DNA from: Fastidiosipila sp963510375
GTDB taxonomy: Bacteria; Bacillota; Clostridia; Saccharofermentanales; Fastidiosipilaceae
Length of the DNA stretch: 23,761 nt
Reading direction: 5' to 3'
NCBI GenBank assembly: GCA_963510375.1
Contig: CAUPES010000018.1
Coordinates: 1-23,761 of the forward strand
This document shows, piece after piece, positions 23,391 to 23,761 of this stretch. The notes under the pieces were generated by a model. It searched no databases, was not told the DNA's origin, and saw only the letters and a program-made list of their open reading frames with translations. Positions within the stretch are counted from its first letter, which is position 1. Every line of letters begins with the position of its first letter. Position numbers and translations under genes: made by a program.

Positions 23391-23720
23391 CTAATTATCA
23401 ATAATTGGATAAAGTTTATTATCCGCTTTAAGAATATGATTGGAAGGGATTTCTCCACGAGTTTGGGTTAAAGGATAAATTCTAGATCCTTTTCCAATAA
23501 TTGTTCCTGGATTGATGACAGCATTCGAGCCTATTTCTACATAATCGGAAATTATTGCGCCTAATTTTTGGATCCCCGAGTCTACAACAGTACCGTCATG
23601 CAAACGTATTTTAATATTACTTCTATCTTGTCTAAAGTTAGAAATTACAGCTCCTGCTCCTAAGTGTGAAAAATTACCTAATATAGAGTCGCCAATATAA
23701 TTAAAATGGTTCTTGCACAA
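23391..23720 (-). pseudogene. Left-handed beta-helix (hexapeptide-repeat) acyltransferase-like gene, apparently 5'-truncated
   Basis: The frame encodes 109 residues from a TTG at 23718-23720 to the stop at 23391. It contains hexapeptide-repeat coils: FNYIGDSILGNFSHLGAGAV, YVEIGSNAVINPGTIIGKGS and a C-terminal YPLTQTRGEIPSNHILK. This matches the C-terminal half of GlmU-like nucleotidyl/acetyltransferase proteins of Clostridia, which from memory have about 100 more residues before HFNYIGDS. Here a TAG lies in frame eight codons upstream of the TTG, and the other two frames upstream do not continue the family either, so the N-terminal half is missing. No good ribosome binding site precedes the TTG. 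Only 41 bases upstream are visible. It is either a remnant, a short single-domain protein or a gene broken by a frameshift. It lies 62 bases upstream of galE. Confidence 0.5.
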
Positions 23721-23761
23721 ATGGTGTTGGTACCCTAAGTTCTAATTAAATCATAGCCGTG

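Noticed and set aside
23735..23761. Possible end of another minus-strand gene reading HGYDLIRT then stop
   Set aside because: Only eight codons are visible at the window edge, too few to support a gene; recorded under the truncated beta-helix finding.

Overview
The window reads as chromosomal housekeeping DNA of an AT-rich, low-GC Gram-positive bacterium, most likely a member of class Clostridia. The evidence is AGGAGG-type ribosome binding sites before most genes, a CIRCE-like element at groESL, a Firmicutes-type RlmD-like C-terminal extension, and families (DUF5711-, DUF6106- and Gld-type ABC genes) that I associate with Clostridia. I cannot name the genus. No tRNA, rRNA, CRISPR array, insertion sequence or prophage gene is visible. 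Coding density is very high, with no gene-free stretch over 300 bases, and every gene but one lies on the minus strand.

In minus-strand transcription order (right to left), the right end holds a short left-handed beta-helix (hexapeptide-repeat) gene that looks 5'-truncated, then galE, a small unknown membrane protein with a terminator, then groES-groEL under a promoter with a CIRCE-like operator, closed by a strong terminator at 19716-19761.

Next comes a long probable operon (19552 to 11259). It holds a DUF6106-like membrane protein, a GldA-like ABC ATPase with an acidic tail, a GldF-like permease, a GldG-family extracytoplasmic auxiliary protein, a DUF4340-type membrane-anchored protein, a DUF5711-like anchored beta-propeller-like protein, a CYTH-domain phosphohydrolase-like protein and a cyclophilin lipoprotein. 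The first five form a Gld-type ABC system whose substrate is not known in non-gliding bacteria. This operon converges on the only plus-strand gene, an ABC-F ATPase (9252-11198), at a terminator hairpin.

A divergent intergenic region with a 17-bp palindrome separates the ABC-F gene from the left cluster, which runs on the minus strand: pgi, rsmA, a PEPCK-like gene, dut, tsaD, smpB, an M18 aminopeptidase (apeB) and an RlmD-like rRNA methyltransferase cut by the left window edge. These are housekeeping genes with short spacers and are probably co-transcribed in part.

The most interesting item is the PEPCK-like protein (5010-6767). It keeps the GTP-PEPCK fold landmarks but has lost most catalytic signatures (metal-binding lysine, P-loop cysteine, the glycine-rich substrate loop, the mobile lid), so it may be a pseudoenzyme or an enzyme with a new activity. 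Other points are the loss of iron-sulfur cysteines in the RlmD-like enzyme, a 10-bp periodic array of Shine-Dalgarno-like repeats before tsaD, and the extended Gld-type operon.
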